This document shows positions 41,101-46,361 of a stretch of DNA of 64,000 bases, one piece after another (the first letter of the stretch is position 1; each line of letters begins with the position of its first letter). Origin of the DNA: Apostichopus japonicus (Eukaryota; Echinodermata; Holothuroidea; Aspidochirotida; Stichopodidae); contig NC_092581.1 in assembly GCF_037975245.1 (NCBI RefSeq), positions 16,433,303-16,497,302 of the forward strand, written 5' to 3'. The notes beneath the pieces were generated by a model. It worked only from the letters and a program-made list of their open reading frames with translations, had not been told where the DNA came from and searched no databases. The translations under genes and the position numbers were made by a program.

Positions 41101-42868
41101 TGTATCCTATGTAAAATAGCTCTACTTTCCCCTCCCATAGCCCTCCAACCAACCAATACCCTCCACTCCACCTGGCTCCAGGCATGAATGCTAAAGTGTA
41201 TCCTATGTAAAATAGCTCTACTTTCCCCTCCCATAGCCCTCCAACCAACCAATACCCTCCACCCCACCTGGCTCCAGGCATGAATGCTAAAGTGTATCCT
41301 ATGTAAAATAGCTCTACTTTCCCCTCCCATAGCCTTCCAACCAACCAATACCCTCCACTCCACCTGGCTCCAGGCATGAATGCTAAAGTGTATCCTATCT
41401 AAAATAGCTCTACTTGCCCGTCCCATAGCCCTCCAACCGACCTTTACCCTCTACCTCGACCAGGCCTCACATTAACACAAGTGATATCCTACCTTAATCA
41501 TCTCAACTTGCACATCTTCATTCATGTTTGGTGTGTTAACTAACGCCTCCAGTACCTGGTTGACTAACACATCATCTTCTGTCTCATTCTCATCTCCAAG
41601 TAACGACTGGAAACGGTTTTCAGCAAGTATTTTCTGGAAGATTCATGACAGGTCAAAGGAAAACAAATGACAGTTACGTGCGGTTTTATAAAAGCAGAAA
41701 CACTTTTTTTAAGATTTCACTCAAGGCTGGAGCACAAAAAACTAGTAAAAATTGTTCTTATTCAATTCAGTTTGAACCACTTGAATAATTACCCGAGTAC
41801 TTGTATACATGTTTTATGTTACTAATATCTTTTACAAACTCTACTACACACATCAAACTTCATAACACCAGCTGTACGCATTTTCAACAGCATTTTCATT
41901 TTTGTACAATTACTGTATGCCAACCTTGCTATTCTGTGCAATACTTATTCCAAGATTTTTCCAACAAGAGTCCAATGTTTCTAATACCCTGTAGCTATTA
42001 CATACTTTTTCCCCTATAGTTAACCATTTTCCCTGTGGTTATCTCTCTTAATTCCCATATGGGTACCCAATATTGCACCTACATGCATCCCATGTTTATA
42101 TAACAACTTTCTCCTTACCTGTAATCCTGTAACTCCCAGGTTAGACACTTTGTTGTTCTTTGCTTCCAATGCTAATTTTATTGGAAGGAGGCAGATTTGT
42201 CTTAGTTCACTGGCTTTCTTGGATTGCCTGGCCTTCTCACCTAGAAGGGTTGCTGTGGAGATAACATAAAAACTGACATTACAAGGTGCACCAAACTAGA
42301 TCACACAAGACGTGCTTTAAAAGTAATTAAACTTAAGTGTACACATTTCGTAGCAAACCCAATCGCAAACCATAAAGAATCCTCTCACATGGGTACTGTA
42401 TGTAAGACAAAGGATGATATTACAGAAATCCAGCCTTTATGCAATTTTTTTATCTTTGCAATTGCTGATTTATTCTGTTTTAACTTATGAGTGCAGCAAA
42501 ATTAGCACAACTATTTGACAATTTATCATCCAGTATATGTTTGACATATCTGAACGGAATGAAAAAACATGATATATTAGATTTTTTTTAATTTTCAGCT
42601 CTATTTTCATAGTTTGATGAACTTTGCAACTTTTTTTTCTAAATGTAAAGGATGACTTCTCAATACATAAAGGTATTACAGATATGCAATCTGCACAAAG
42701 TTAGAAGTGGATACAAATCATGCAACAAATCAAATCAAAACTAACTTTGCCTACAGCCCGTTACAAATTAAACTACATACCTTTGGCCTGAGTCGCAGCT
42801 TCCTTCAAGGCAGTCAGCTTGCTGGAGTGTGTTGCCTCTTGAACGATATGAGACAATATTTCTTCCAT
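533..42868 (-). CDS. ARFGEF3: ARFGEF3 (BIG3), BIG-family Sec7-like Arf-GEF homologue, 28 coding exons
   Basis: Whole-gene entry; exons are listed separately. Joining 28 exons gives 6,594 nt (2,198 codons with stop), and every junction is GT..AG with matching phase. The protein is colinear with vertebrate ARFGEF3 from the first residues (MEEIL) to the C-terminal block (VFPSVSQLICHVTNGKVR). Family knowledge: BIG-type proteins have N-terminal DCB/HUS, a Sec7 region and C-terminal HDS repeats. In vertebrate BIG3 the Sec7 region is degenerate and lacks the catalytic glutamate, and the protein acts as a regulator and scaffold on secretory granules. Here the Sec7-equivalent region is about residues 590-780, HUS/HDS-like helical repeats lie on both sides, and the last exon has an acidic run (about 1955-1995) and a basic run (about 2040). 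BIG1/BIG2 are less likely because the C-terminal extension matches BIG3. Function is inferred from family only. A possible further 5' exon lies at 44535-44603. Confidence 0.93.
2148..4671. other. Proximal part of ARFGEF3 intron 27
   Basis: No coding exon is recognised. It holds an inverted-repeat element at about 3864-4222, a short CA run near 3602 and otherwise AT-rich sequence. Confidence 0.6.
3864..4222. mobile_element. Small inverted-repeat element (MITE-like)
   Basis: The left end TTAAAGGCATTGAAGACTCG is mirrored by a right end whose complement reads TTAAAGGGTGTGAAGACTTG. Both ends begin with TTAA, which might be a target duplication. No transposase is visible. Confidence 0.5.
4672..6263. 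repeat. 60-bp tandem satellite, about 26 copies
   Basis: Unit around CTGGATATCAGAACATCAGC, AATACACACACCAGGCCATG, ACACCACAGACAACAGCATA. The proximal part has a strict 60-bp period; after 5570 a 61-bp variant (CATAACATGAACTACATAAC) alternates. Because 60 is a multiple of three, long spurious open frames (over 200 codons) exist on both strands. It lies inside ARFGEF3 intron 27. Confidence 0.95.
6685..6866. repeat. About 57-bp minisatellite, three copies
   Basis: Repeated motif GTTAATGAGAGTGAA.ACTCCATCATA..AGCCC. Intronic. Confidence 0.75.
6905..7570. repeat. 36-bp satellite, about 18 copies (orientation 1)
   Basis: Unit GTAATAGAATTCTATAAGTA, TTGCCAATCTACCATA, with an EcoRI-type GAATTC in most copies. 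The same family appears reverse-complemented at 11571-11881. Confidence 0.93.
8106..8425. repeat. Minisatellite, ~35-50 bp units
   Basis: Repeats of GAATGGGATTTGAACATAGC followed by TGTATTCAAACAGTACCTA; unit length varies because of internal deletions. Confidence 0.85.
8709..8842 (-). CDS. ARFGEF3: ARFGEF3 coding exon 27
   Basis: 134 nt between TTAATAG and GTGCGT, encoding VFLVESQRHDVMDLEADED and DADINMSIDLIKNR. It aligns to the variable segment VFMLDTQ..LIIELPPDE of the family. Support comes mainly from the opening VF.L..Q, phase (0 to 2) and position. Confidence 0.85.
8995..10907. repeat. About 50-bp satellite with higher-order structure, ARFGEF3 intron 26
   Basis: Unit around GCAGACTAGAATCATGAGCT, CATTACTATGTTGTCATGTG, ACGGTACTTC. 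Unit types differ (AGACTAGAATC, AGCCTAGAATT, a shortened CGGTACTAGAATC form) and recur in a fixed order; one compound block at 9527 repeats at 9885 and 10487. The array runs up to seven bases from the splice donor of exon 26. Confidence 0.95.
10914..11142 (-). CDS. ARFGEF3: ARFGEF3 coding exon 26
   Basis: 229 nt between AATCAG and GTAAAT. Encodes GPVFTQDLWTVACRGMQRA and LIACFHPGSEEFLGDTCQVK (family GPVFTEEMWRLACCALQDA and LLGCFHSGTESFSGEGCQV). Ends on a codon boundary. A satellite array begins seven bases after its donor. Confidence 0.96.
11571..11881. repeat. 36-bp satellite (orientation 2)
   Basis: Unit CAATACTTATAGAATTCTAT, CACTATGGTAGATTGG, the reverse complement of the array at 6905-7570. 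About eight copies, in ARFGEF3 intron 25's neighbourhood just downstream of exon 25 in transcript order. Confidence 0.92.
11991..12279 (-). CDS. ARFGEF3: ARFGEF3 coding exon 25
   Basis: 289 nt between GTACAG and GTAAGA. Encodes FAVTELLLPMMQSWVRR, NFKHACGLTTDLVV and ARLGCSCIR; the FKHA.GL and GCSCIR motifs are typical of the C-terminal part of BIG proteins. Ends in phase 2. Confidence 0.96.
12927..13141 (-). CDS. ARFGEF3: ARFGEF3 coding exon 24
   Basis: 215 nt between CTTACAG and GTATGG. Encodes DDDSGLMRVWFLLLEGLTGA and QPPTLELLYEVLNSIIDTPG, equivalent to DDDTGLIEVWIILLEQLTAA and QPPTLDLLFELLRDVTKTPG. Ends in phase 1. Confidence 0.96.
13519..13650. repeat. Palindrome with two CTGAAGA..GAAAC hairpin motifs
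   Basis: The arms 13519-13571 and 13597-13650 are imperfect reverse complements of about 53 bases. Each arm carries CTG(A/G)AGAA, a 4-5 bp GATC(C) stem and GAAAC. Between them GAGCCTCATTCTGT is followed by another GAGCCTCATT. It lies in ARFGEF3 intron 23. Confidence 0.8.
13980..14241 (-). CDS. ARFGEF3: ARFGEF3 coding exon 23
   Basis: 262 nt between TTCATAG and GTATGT. A Pro/Ser-rich start, then CLPALNYLHRCHKILATIYS, matching CLPALDYLRRCSQLLAKIYK. Ends in phase 2. Confidence 0.95.
14912..15185 (-). CDS. ARFGEF3: ARFGEF3 coding exon 22
   Basis: 274 nt between TCCATAG and GTAAGA. Encodes SGWRPLFGALRAVRFSQSA and NVFEAFLNTDNAAVFANAA, equivalent to SGWRPLFSALETV and DVFEAFLNTDNIQVFANAA. Ends in phase 1. 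Confidence 0.96.
16169..16348 (-). CDS. ARFGEF3: ARFGEF3 coding exon 21
   Basis: 180 nt between TTATAG and GTGAGG. Encodes AACHKDRHVSKRATAIIHDV and HFHEALLKPFESLLCLELC followed by DVQDQ, all matching the HDS region of BIG3. Phase 0 at both ends. Confidence 0.96.
16842..17136 (-). CDS. ARFGEF3: ARFGEF3 coding exon 20
   Basis: 295 nt between ATACAG and GTAAAT. Encodes LFEEAALKLNLKALLSFLQE and RPLLHLMQAWSMVAPHLVE, matching LFEDATDKLNLMALGGFLYQ and RPLLHVMRCWSLVAPHLVE. Ends on a codon boundary. Confidence 0.96.
18008..18165. repeat. 21-bp GC-rich minisatellite, seven copies
   Basis: Unit GGCGTGGGAATCTGGCGGGTT. A period divisible by three leaves all frames open over a short span. It starts about 70 bases inside intron 19. 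Confidence 0.93.
18239..18565 (-). CDS. ARFGEF3: ARFGEF3 coding exon 19
   Basis: 327 nt between ATACAG and GTTAGT. Starts CCAYVSQLEHTQF (family VCEYVGTLEHNHF), runs through a variable Pro/Ser/Asp linker with SVQDIVKKE, and ends KVLCSLSSSVDR (family KVVLTLSTQADR). Phase 2 at both ends. Confidence 0.94.
18765..19058 (-). mobile_element. tRNA-derived SINE
   Basis: Read on the minus strand: box A TGGCCGAGTGG (19044-19034), a class II (Ser/Leu-like) spacer and box B GGTTCGATACC (18982-18972). A body of about 190 bases follows, then a TATTATTATTAG-type tail. Polymerase III promoter boxes plus body and tail fit a SINE rather than a functional tRNA gene. Confidence 0.75.
19470..19959. mobile_element. 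Non-autonomous DNA transposon with 14-bp terminal inverted repeats
   Basis: Starts CAGGGATGTGCCCA and ends with its exact complement TGGGCACATCCCTG. It is flanked directly on both sides by AACATG (19464-19469 and 19960-19965). The CAGGG end resembles hAT elements, though those usually make 8-bp duplications. No transposase is visible. Confidence 0.8.
20065..21145. repeat. 131-137-bp tandem array carrying exon 18 splice-donor copies
   Basis: Eight units in ARFGEF3 intron 18. Copies of TATACCTGAAGACATGCTTC start at 20210, 20341, 20473, 20605, 20742, 20874 and 21010 (the last with one change); a degraded one lies near 20075. The same 20 bases form the true exon 18/intron 18 junction at 21146-21165, 136 bases after the last copy. 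Confidence 0.95.
21151..21382 (-). CDS. ARFGEF3: ARFGEF3 coding exon 18
   Basis: 232 nt between CTGTCAG and GTATAA. Encodes ALSMDAILSMGVEMGSHSAE and CWKHVF, equivalent to VLCMEAILSVGLEMGSHNPD and CWPHVF. Its last 15 bases and donor are the seed of a tandem array in the next intron: seven spaced copies precede it on the plus strand. Confidence 0.96.
21690..22175. repeat. Tandem duplication of ~250 bp
   Basis: Two diverged copies share GGAAAAGGGTTCAATGATGA, GCCTAACTTGCATAAATATT and GTCATGATACAGGATAT, about 250 bases apart, in ARFGEF3 intron 17. Confidence 0.85.
22208..22408 (-). CDS. ARFGEF3: ARFGEF3 coding exon 17
   Basis: 201 nt between CTATCAG and GTCAGT. Encodes FTRHILTAFWQNILSVLSVP and CLSLDGLRKAAELTCKLG; the second matches CMSLDGLRKAARLSCALG almost residue for residue. 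Phase 1 at both ends. Confidence 0.96.
22913..23029 (-). CDS. ARFGEF3: ARFGEF3 coding exon 16
   Basis: 117 nt between TTGATAG and GTAAGA. Encodes DIDGMGSQAVGGQLLQEAS, matching DIDGLESSAIGGQLMASA. Phase 1 at both ends. Confidence 0.93.
23878..24043 (-). CDS. ARFGEF3: ARFGEF3 coding exon 15
   Basis: 166 nt between CAACAG and GTATCC. Encodes GVLVYLSATWLGELYRILIT and RDLLGEAGYH, equivalent to GVLMVFSQAWIEELYHQV and RNMLGEAGYW. Ends in phase 1. Confidence 0.95.
24213..24600. repeat. About 180-bp repeat carrying degraded exon 14 ends and donors
   Basis: Segments like CATACCTGTATAAGAGGTAG (at 24216, 24399 and 24573) resemble the exon 14 junction CATACCTGTGTCAAGGGTAA. They are interleaved with TAACCTGGCTAAGAGGTAAG-type segments (24341, 24519). 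All lie in ARFGEF3 intron 14. Confidence 0.75.
24807..24988 (-). CDS. ARFGEF3: ARFGEF3 coding exon 14
   Basis: 182 nt between AACATAG and GTATGT. Encodes INADGIYVSTCYGLLLNMKL (family: MNADSLYTAAHCALLLNLKL) and ends NNPGNLPLTQ on a codon boundary. Degraded copies of this exon end plus its donor occur several times in the following intron. Confidence 0.93.
25130..25425. repeat. TGATATCAC-rich repeat
   Basis: Many short units of TGATATCACA and its complement, so the tract is rich in short palindromes. In ARFGEF3 intron 13. Confidence 0.85.
25744..25769. repeat. Poly-C tract
   Basis: Long run of C; similar G or C runs occur at 23093, 29450, 55040 and 57860. Exact lengths are unreliable in sequencing. 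Confidence 0.8.
25929..26222 (-). CDS. ARFGEF3: ARFGEF3 coding exon 13 (start of Sec7-like region)
   Basis: 294 nt between TTTTTAG and GTATAA. After a Gly-rich linker it encodes LVALLPRILGMMDVTEVDEA and LQQFASKFVAG, clearly matching LEGLLPRLLSLSNVEEVDTA and LQNFASTFCSG. This opens the degenerate Sec7 region of BIG3. Confidence 0.95.
26662..26817 (-). CDS. ARFGEF3: ARFGEF3 coding exon 12
   Basis: 156 nt between TATCAG and GTAAGT. Low-complexity acidic segment rich in Glu, Asp, Ser and Lys (for example EKDEDDLGEREEAEG). It takes the place of the longer variable Ser-rich linker of the vertebrate protein. Supported by phase and splice sites. Confidence 0.8.
27465..27935. mobile_element. Degraded inverted-repeat element
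   Basis: Left AAGGTGGCATACTCC and right (complement) AAGGTAGCATACGCC face each other about 465 bases apart in ARFGEF3 intron 11. No coding capacity is seen. Confidence 0.45.
28367..28560 (-). CDS. ARFGEF3: ARFGEF3 coding exon 11
   Basis: 194 nt between TTTTCAG and GTAATG. Encodes LIDGITEAAESK and LLTSLEQLHQGQGIRPQQ, equivalent to LIMDGMTEAC and LDELSQGKGLSEGQ of the family. Ends in phase 1. Confidence 0.93.
28830..29312. repeat. AT-rich ATGATATGTAA repeat
   Basis: Roughly 480 bases of irregular GATATGTAATGATATG units, prone to slippage. In ARFGEF3 intron 10. Confidence 0.93.
29673..29773 (-). CDS. ARFGEF3: ARFGEF3 coding exon 10
   Basis: 101 nt between TTTGAAG and GTAAGT, encoding VISTPEKLLDIAMPPSIED and RAAHLDLLKL; the latter matches KSHLDLLKL of vertebrate BIG3. 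Ends in phase 2. Confidence 0.93.
30563..30896 (-). CDS. ARFGEF3: ARFGEF3 coding exon 9
   Basis: 334 nt between TCTTTAG and GTAAGG. Contains ELCPTLIGILGIPKDEK and LASLYHRILLFPPPSQRNEA, two strongly conserved BIG3 blocks of the HUS region, joined by a Ser-rich linker. A tRNA-like repeat lies about 60 nt upstream in the intron and is not part of the coding sequence. Confidence 0.95.
30960..31107 (-). mobile_element. Short tRNA-like element with inverted ends and hammerhead-like core
   Basis: On the minus strand: AATAACACACCAG at both ends in inverted orientation, box A TGGTCGAGTGG (31083-31073), perfect box B GGTTCGATTCC (31040-31030), then CTGATGA, a GUC/GAC stem with a 9-base loop, and GAAAC (31020-30994). 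SINE-like in its promoter; ribozyme activity is unproven. It is about 60 bases from exon 9. Confidence 0.7.
31829..31989. mobile_element. About 160-bp MITE-like inverted repeat
   Basis: Left ATTCTGACCGAGGACTT and right (complement) ATTCAGACCGAGGACCT; internal CCGAGGAC copies with GAATTC also mirror each other. Confidence 0.55.
32119..32253 (-). CDS. ARFGEF3: ARFGEF3 coding exon 8
   Basis: 135 nt between TTGAAG and GTGAGT, encoding LLTLQLEAIHTTLSNVLQ and FQKCIW. Aligns to the LLYLECILSVLSS..TDLIW segment of the family. Phase 2 at both ends. Confidence 0.9.
32987..33056 (-). CDS. ARFGEF3: ARFGEF3 coding exon 7
   Basis: 70 nt between TTCATAG and GTGAGT, encoding ADIIEVVSFLCTKVSETHK. Equivalent to DDVVSVLTVLCEKLQA of the vertebrate protein. 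Ends in phase 2. Confidence 0.87.
33954..34002 (-). CDS. ARFGEF3: ARFGEF3 coding exon 6
   Basis: 49 nt between CATCAG and GTAAGA, encoding PKQMIESSPTKENPSK and ending in phase 1. It falls in the poorly conserved linker before the VVSFLCTK block. It is supported by splice signals and phase rather than sequence identity. Confidence 0.75.
34003..37161. other. ARFGEF3 intron 5, no recognised feature
   Basis: About 3.2 kb of AT-rich sequence between exons 5 and 6. Only poly-C/G runs near 34780 and 35110 stand out. No coding exon or clear transposon seen. Confidence 0.6.
37162..37272 (-). CDS. ARFGEF3: ARFGEF3 coding exon 5
   Basis: 111 nt (37 codons) ending in HRTAQ|GTAAAT. It encodes ACQVTVLQIVTDIALMSHR. 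I chose the acceptor CACCAG at 37273 rather than the nearer CTCTCAG because only the former keeps phase 0 with exon 4. Confidence 0.85.
37273..39773. other. ARFGEF3 intron 4, little recognised
   Basis: About 2.5 kb. A GGGA microsatellite sits at 37651-37677. Nothing else is identified. Confidence 0.6.
39774..39842 (-). CDS. ARFGEF3: ARFGEF3 coding exon 4
   Basis: 69 nt (23 codons) between TATTTAG and GTTAGC. It encodes LLLVMTCSAGCKMDVKSLLR, continuing the DCB helical repeats. Short, but phase and position agree with the neighbouring exons. Confidence 0.85.
40085..40425. repeat. About 66-bp minisatellite, five copies
   Basis: Unit with TCCTAGAAGCTTAGCCTTCC, AGCTAACCAGTTAACTCTAC and CCCACCCAGACCTTCCATAT. 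Its TATCCTATCTCC portion resembles part of the adjoining 96-bp array. Confidence 0.9.
40430..41484. repeat. 96-bp tandem array in register with the exon 3 donor
   Basis: TATCCT landmarks at 40527, 40623, 40719, 40815, 40911, 41007, 41103, 41199, 41295 and 41391 give an exact 96-bp period. The real exon 3 junction shows the same landmark at 41485, 94 bases further. The period (32 codons) leaves long spurious open frames on the minus strand. Confidence 0.95.
41493..41633 (-). CDS. ARFGEF3: ARFGEF3 coding exon 3
   Basis: 141 nt (47 codons), phase 0 at both ends, between TTCCAG and GTAGGA. It ends in NMNEDVQVEMIK, matching SLNEDLQVEVMK of the family. Its last ~20 bases and its donor recur in degraded form in the 96-bp array of the next intron. 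Confidence 0.93.
42119..42252 (-). CDS. ARFGEF3: ARFGEF3 coding exon 2
   Basis: 134 nt between CCACAG and GTAAGG. It encodes LRQICLLPIKLALEAKNNKV, equivalent to the REKCLLPLQLALESKNVK segment of the vertebrate DCB domain, and ends on a codon boundary. Confidence 0.92.
42781..42868 (-). CDS. ARFGEF3: ARFGEF3 coding exon 1
   Basis: Starts at ATG 42868-42866 and encodes MEEILSHIVQEATHSSKL, matching the conserved MEEIL start of vertebrate BIG3 (DCB domain). It ends in phase 1 at AAAG|GTATGT. An in-frame ATG lies 10 codons upstream (42898), and the frame stays open to a possible acceptor before 42925, so this exon may also be an internal one (see 44535-44603). Confidence 0.88.
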
Positions 42869-44534
42869 TGCTGCTCCTTCTTCTGCCCCAGATGGCATCA
42901 CACTGTCACGGAAAGTATCTTCTTGCTAGGTGAACCATACATTCAAGTACAGTAGCTACTTATCATGTAGACAAGGAAGAAATTAGAAGAACATTTTAAA
43001 TTTCGATAAAATCCTTGCTTGTGCAGACTGAGATAATTCAAAACCATGCAATGTGTTGTAAGGTACATTAATTGCTCCATGACAACGACTTGCATACAGG
43101 GCACTGACAGTTTAGTAGAAATTGCACTCAGTAGAGTTGACTTTTTCAAGTGTTTCTCTTCTCACAAGAAATGTGTCCAAGAAATGCAGTAACCTCACTA
43201 AAGCTGTTCATATCCATCCACACATAGACTCACATAAGATAAAAGGAAAACAGGTTCGTATGGTAACCCTACCAATGTAGATGTGTCTGAACATATTAAA
43301 GTACTGTATATATTGAAAGTGTATTTTAATAGCTCCAGTACATAGCATTGTAATGTCAGAAAAGAACATGATTAACTGGTACAATTTGTTAGCGGTATTG
43401 GTGGGGCACAGTTATTTTTAAAATAAAATAACAGTAGCATCCAGACTGAGAGAGGTCCATGTGAGAGAAAACAATCATACAGTAACTCAAATTGGTCAAA
43501 TCATTTTGTATTAATATTCATACTTAAAAATATGTACATTGAATCACTCTTTATTTTTTTGCAACTGACTAAATATTACTTTATATTGCTTCAGACAAAA
43601 ACTGGCCATGAACCTGGATAGCCCTATATTGTTTTGAAAGTATGACTGATATCTTAAACAACTTAATAATCTATCATAATAAAATACAGTATTGATATTG
43701 ACTGTCCTTTTTGTGATAGCAAAAATATTTACATTTTAAATTATGTCCCTATAACTTGATGCACCAACTACATGATGATCGTCTTATCTTATGCAGATAT
43801 GTGAAAAGCTTTCAGTTTACAAATTTCCGCCCAAACATTTAGCTTAAACTTAAATTCCGTGCATATCCACTGCCTCCTTTTGAATCACCCTCGAAAATAA
43901 AAAAAAATCCTTTTAGGTCTGGAGCAAAATGGAAGCTTTTCATGATCATGTGAATTGTGATTATTTACTTCACAATACCTAAAAAGATTAGACGGTCAAG
44001 GTCACATGCAGAATGGGGCTTTAAGATGAGGTGACGAATTAATGATTGCAGCTAACAGTGATCATTCTCCATACATACTATATTTGCAAAACCCTAGTAG
44101 TACTAGTAGTAGTAGTGTAGTGGCAACTTTATGACTGCTACTGTTTCCTCAGTCATAAGGTCACCAGGGTAACGTTTTGAAAATGGTGGCTGCTTTAAAG
44201 CTATCTTCTTGTTATGTTTTTCCAAAAATTGAAAATCGAAGTTATGGAAAGTTAGGCCTAGATGTTTCATCCGAGTTATAACTTTGGGGATGTTGGAACA
44301 GACTTAGGCCCTAGCCTACAGTAGGCTACTACTGAGTACTACAAATATATTGCCGCAGCAATTCACGCTTGCCTAGGAAGTTGCATTAACCAGTTCCACG
44401 AACAAGACAGAATGACCAGTTTTGTACTCCATCCATTTACTTGACAACCATGCCAATTCCACGACAAGAGAGGCTATTAAAAATAAAAATGTAATAGAAT
44501 CAAAACAATTTCAGAAGGAAACAAAGTAAATTAC
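42869..44534. other. Upstream intron or flank of ARFGEF3
   Basis: About 1.7 kb without further recognised features between the MEEIL exon and the candidate first exon. Short CTAGTAGTAGTAG run near 44095. Confidence 0.5.
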
Positions 44535-44603
44535 CTTAACATGCAGTACTAAGCAATTGGCGTAAAGAAATTCCACGACAGCAAGCTTCACAGCTGTTGA
44601 CAT
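44535..44603 (-). CDS. Candidate extra 5' coding exon of ARFGEF3
   Basis: ATG at 44603-44601 opens 23 codons (MSTAVKLAVVEFLYANCLVL...) and ends exactly at a donor AAG|GTAATT. If joined to an acceptor CACCTAG before 42925, the frame runs through 19 more codons into MEEIL, giving a 42-residue N-terminal extension. Vertebrate BIG3 begins at MEEIL, so this could equally be 5' UTR or chance. An overlapping upstream ATG in another frame (44624) would shadow it. Confidence 0.4.
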
Positions 44604-45184
44604 TTGCGATGTTTGTGATGTACATCCGGGACTTGCTAACGTAACGGTATATGGTAATGATTATTCATATATCAATATTTGTGTTTTCGTAAAGTTGTTA
44701 ATTAAAATTTGGGTTTAGTAGGTCTGGCATGGAAAAGAAACATGATTTTTCTAGTTAGGCAATACTTTAAAATATTTCAAACCCTAGTGGGGGTCTAGAG
44801 GGTGGGTGTAAAACTCCCGACAGGGACAGCGGTTTTATATATTTCTTGTTCATTCTTAGCGTTCGCATTAAAGCACAAAAATACATGAGAGACACAGAAA
44901 GAGGATTTTAATTTCTCTGGATCGCATTTCAAAGGCCTCCACGTGCAGTGGGGTCCTTGGTCAGTGAGCCCACGGAAGGTTTAGGAATCCAGGAGCAAGG
45001 CCTTCGGGCTGCACCGTTTGGAGATTGTACTTTTATTATCTCGAACTGGGATAAAAAAGGCAAAAAAAAAGTGAAATAGAAAAAATTAAATCACCTCTCT
45101 ATAGCATTTATTTCAATTTCCTGATGGGAGTCCAAGGCAAAGTCCCGCGGCGAAACCAATAATTTCGCCCGTTTCTCTCGAAGC

Positions 45185-46353
45185 CAGTGGCGTCGTGCCC
45201 ATTAATTGGGGCCGGGGGCACAGCCCCCCCCCCCCAAATTTTGTCAAAGGTGTCATAAAATGTTGTCATAATTTAAAAACAAAACAAAAATTGAAATCGA
45301 AAAGTAGACTAAATAGTCAATTGCTCTTTGCAAGGTCGTTGCGAATTTTCCACACACCTCAAAGACGCGCGGAAGTGTGCAAGCAGACTGCCGTTGACTC
45401 ATTTTGGAACCCAACTCAGCGACGTTGAATGAGAACAGTGTCAGCAACTGAATTTCTTGTAGGGCATACGAGAAATGGGGCTTCTGTTGAATGCTTGGTC
45501 AACGGTTGTTAATTGTTGATATTCAGTCAATCGAAACAGTTAAATAATTACTGGTTGATAACTAATGAACCAAATGTGCCGTCAACGCTGCCATCGTTGA
45601 ACAATATTATACATATTCCCAGAGTAAGTGCAACCCGTTACCTTTGCCAAAGTCAGTCAATTTTCCATGAAAAACTGGCATTTTTTTTATTGTTTTCTAA
45701 GCCTGTAACAAAGTTCGGAAAGTTAAGATAAATGTATTGAACAGAGATTATGGGACTCCATGTGAACTTCTTCTTAAGTAATGCAATCAGTTCGCTAAAA
45801 GGTCCACCAGGATAAAGTTTCCTCATGAACTGATAGGTAGTTTCGAGAAAAAAAATGAATAATAATAATCATTTCAAATACAGTCACAATTAACCTGGAA
45901 AATAATCACTTCGTTAATTATCGCACGTTTTACCTTAGGTTTCGCTACTTTCGCTTTTTTCTGCCCATGTTTTCAAACGGCATAGCTTTTTCTTCACCCA
46001 GTCACCACTTCTCACGGGCATGGGCGGCATGGATCAGCCAACACAAAAATGTTTCGATTTCTTAAATTTTGGGCGCTTCTGGGAGACGAGGATTTGGTAA
46101 ACTGAGGAATAAATGGCGATCACTTCCTTCGAGAATATTTCCCAAAATAAAAAATTGCCGGAATTTTTTATCAATTTTAGGGGTGTTGCTTAAACTGCCA
46201 TAAGGCACGGTAAGTGCCGTTTCCTGCAATCTGAGGGGTCCGTGCCAGACGAAAATGTTCTTGTACGCTGCGCGCCAACCTGTGGTGGCGCTCCGCTTAT
46301 AGTCATCACCTGCTCACGGGCCCCCCAAAATTTATTTTCGCACGACGCCCCTG
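45185..46353. mobile_element. Non-autonomous hAT-type transposon
   Basis: Ends CAGTGGCGTCGTGC and (complement) CAGGGGCGTCGTGC, 13 of 14 identical. It is flanked on both sides by the perfect 8-bp duplication CTCGAAGC (45177-45184 and 46354-46361). 1,169 bp long with no transposase frame. It sits between the divergent ARFGEF3 and LYRM2 genes. Confidence 0.9.
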
Positions 46354-46361
46354 CTCGAAGC

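Noticed and set aside
40622-41426. Two 250-264 codon open frames on the minus strand
   Set aside because: Generated by the 96-bp array (32 codons per unit); they are repetitive and intronic.
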